DNA of 64,000 bases, from positions 3,371,552-3,435,551 of the forward strand of contig CM040764.1 in the NCBI GenBank assembly GCA_022829145.1, given 5' to 3'. Under the pieces are notes generated by a model that made no database searches, was not told the origin of the DNA, and saw nothing but the letters and a program-made list of their open reading frames with translations. Each line of letters opens with the position of its first letter. Position 1 is the stretch's first letter. The position numbers were made by a program, and so were the translations under genes. Below are positions 63,061 to 64,000 of the stretch, piece after piece. Origin of the DNA: Albula goreensis (taxonomy: Eukaryota; Chordata; Actinopteri; Albuliformes; Albulidae).

Positions 63061-63550
63061 TGTCTTTGACCGTGCCATGGTGACCTCCTCTCCTCCGGGC
63101 CCCGTTCTCTCATTCCCTCCATCCTTTGCAAACGGGCATTTACATTCATCTTCTCAGGACAGTCACACAGAGTTTTTCCTTGGCTGCCTCGCAGAAAACA
63201 CTGAATCTAATTTATAATTTAATAATTCATATGATGTACATTTGTGCTGCAAAACAGTGAAACAAGCTCAGCAAATCTGCACCTCTTGCTGCTCTTCTAA
63301 TGAATGGGTTGCAGTGCTGCAGACTTTATTGTTTCATTACTGGCTTATACACATCATACACATGTCAGGTGTGCTTACCTTTATTCTTACACTGCAAAAT
63401 ATTCAAATCAAACTTTATTTATTTTTCATGTTTTCTTGATTGTTTGTTTTACAGACGTGCTTTTCCAAACCGCCTTGAATCCCCGAACAGAATACTCCTC
63501 TCTCACACACACTCCCTGTCTCTGCCTTTCTGTCTGTCTCTCCTTCACAC

Positions 63551-63557
63551 TCTCTCT

Positions 63558-63590
<33 letters not shown>
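63551..63590. repeat. (CT)n microsatellite
   Basis: A run of about 40 bp of CT dinucleotides ends in CCCAG, so it mimics a splice acceptor on the plus strand. Confidence 0.9.
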
Positions 63591-63592
<2 letters not shown>

Positions 63593-64000
63593 AGCTCTGG
63601 TTTCTTAGCCCAAACAGGGTGCGGATTGCATTGGCACTGCAGTCCGACACAAAAACCTTCCCGATTCAAAAAAAAAAAAATCAACTGCAGTACCTTCAGA
63701 TATTCAACCCAACGTCCAGGCAAACCCAACGCACCTACGCCCCGGAACACGATGACCCCTGGGCCCGCCCCCGAGTCATGCCCACCACCTTTTAAAAAGC
63801 AACAAGCCATGCCCTTCTGTTGTCCGAAACACAGAGCTGAGACACCATAGAGGGTTAGTCCTCATGCCTGGTCTGGAAGAGCCTCAGGGTACACTGGTTG
63901 GTACGCAGCACTTAAATGACCAATTAAAACAGTTGATTACACAATTAACTGGCCTATTCTGGTTCTGTGGGTCTGCAGTTGCTGTGAAATTTCAGGTGAA

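Overview
The window looks like vertebrate, most likely teleost fish, nuclear DNA. It holds spliced genes with GT/AG introns, long dinucleotide repeats, a TA-flanked MITE, a fish-type SINE tail and tRNA-derived repeats. No bacterial or organellar features are seen. All exon limits below were read by eye from splice signals, reading phase and similarity to proteins recalled from memory; no database search was run.

Layout. (1) 0.16-3.14 kb, minus strand: nrros (LRRC33), a leucine-rich-repeat membrane protein, complete in two coding exons. (2) 7.2-20.2 kb, plus strand and head to head with nrros: fam168b, with a probable non-coding first exon, five coding exons, a 3'UTR intron and a roughly 3.2 kb terminal 3'UTR exon. 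(3) 20.8-34 kb: a repeat-rich interval with a 153-bp higher-order satellite, tRNA-like tandem units, a 54-bp minisatellite, roughly 170-bp repeat units and a truncated pseudogene of a succinate-receptor-like GPCR. It also contains splice-compatible open segments (21.95-26.7 kb) that I cannot assign to a family. (4) 35-48.5 kb (possibly to 61.6 kb), minus strand: arhgef4 (Asef), a SH3-DH-PH Rho guanine-nucleotide exchange factor, readable through ten consecutive exons to the stop codon. (5) 48.5-64 kb: apparently upstream or intronic sequence of arhgef4 with microsatellites, GC-rich patches and one candidate alternative first exon.

fam168b and arhgef4 are convergent neighbours here. From memory they are also neighbours in mammals (human 2q21.1), which supports the assignments.

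The most interesting item is in the large intron before the arhgef4 SH3 exon. One apparent alternative first exon (46026-46262, minus) carries a 52-codon ORF for a single-pass membrane microprotein. It is followed 45 nt later by an in-phase ATG that would start a short arhgef4 isoform. A near-perfect CTCF-type motif overlaps the microprotein stop codon. Other points of note are local tandem duplications that copy real splice sites of two arhgef4 exons, and tandem NAGNAG acceptors at two fam168b exons.
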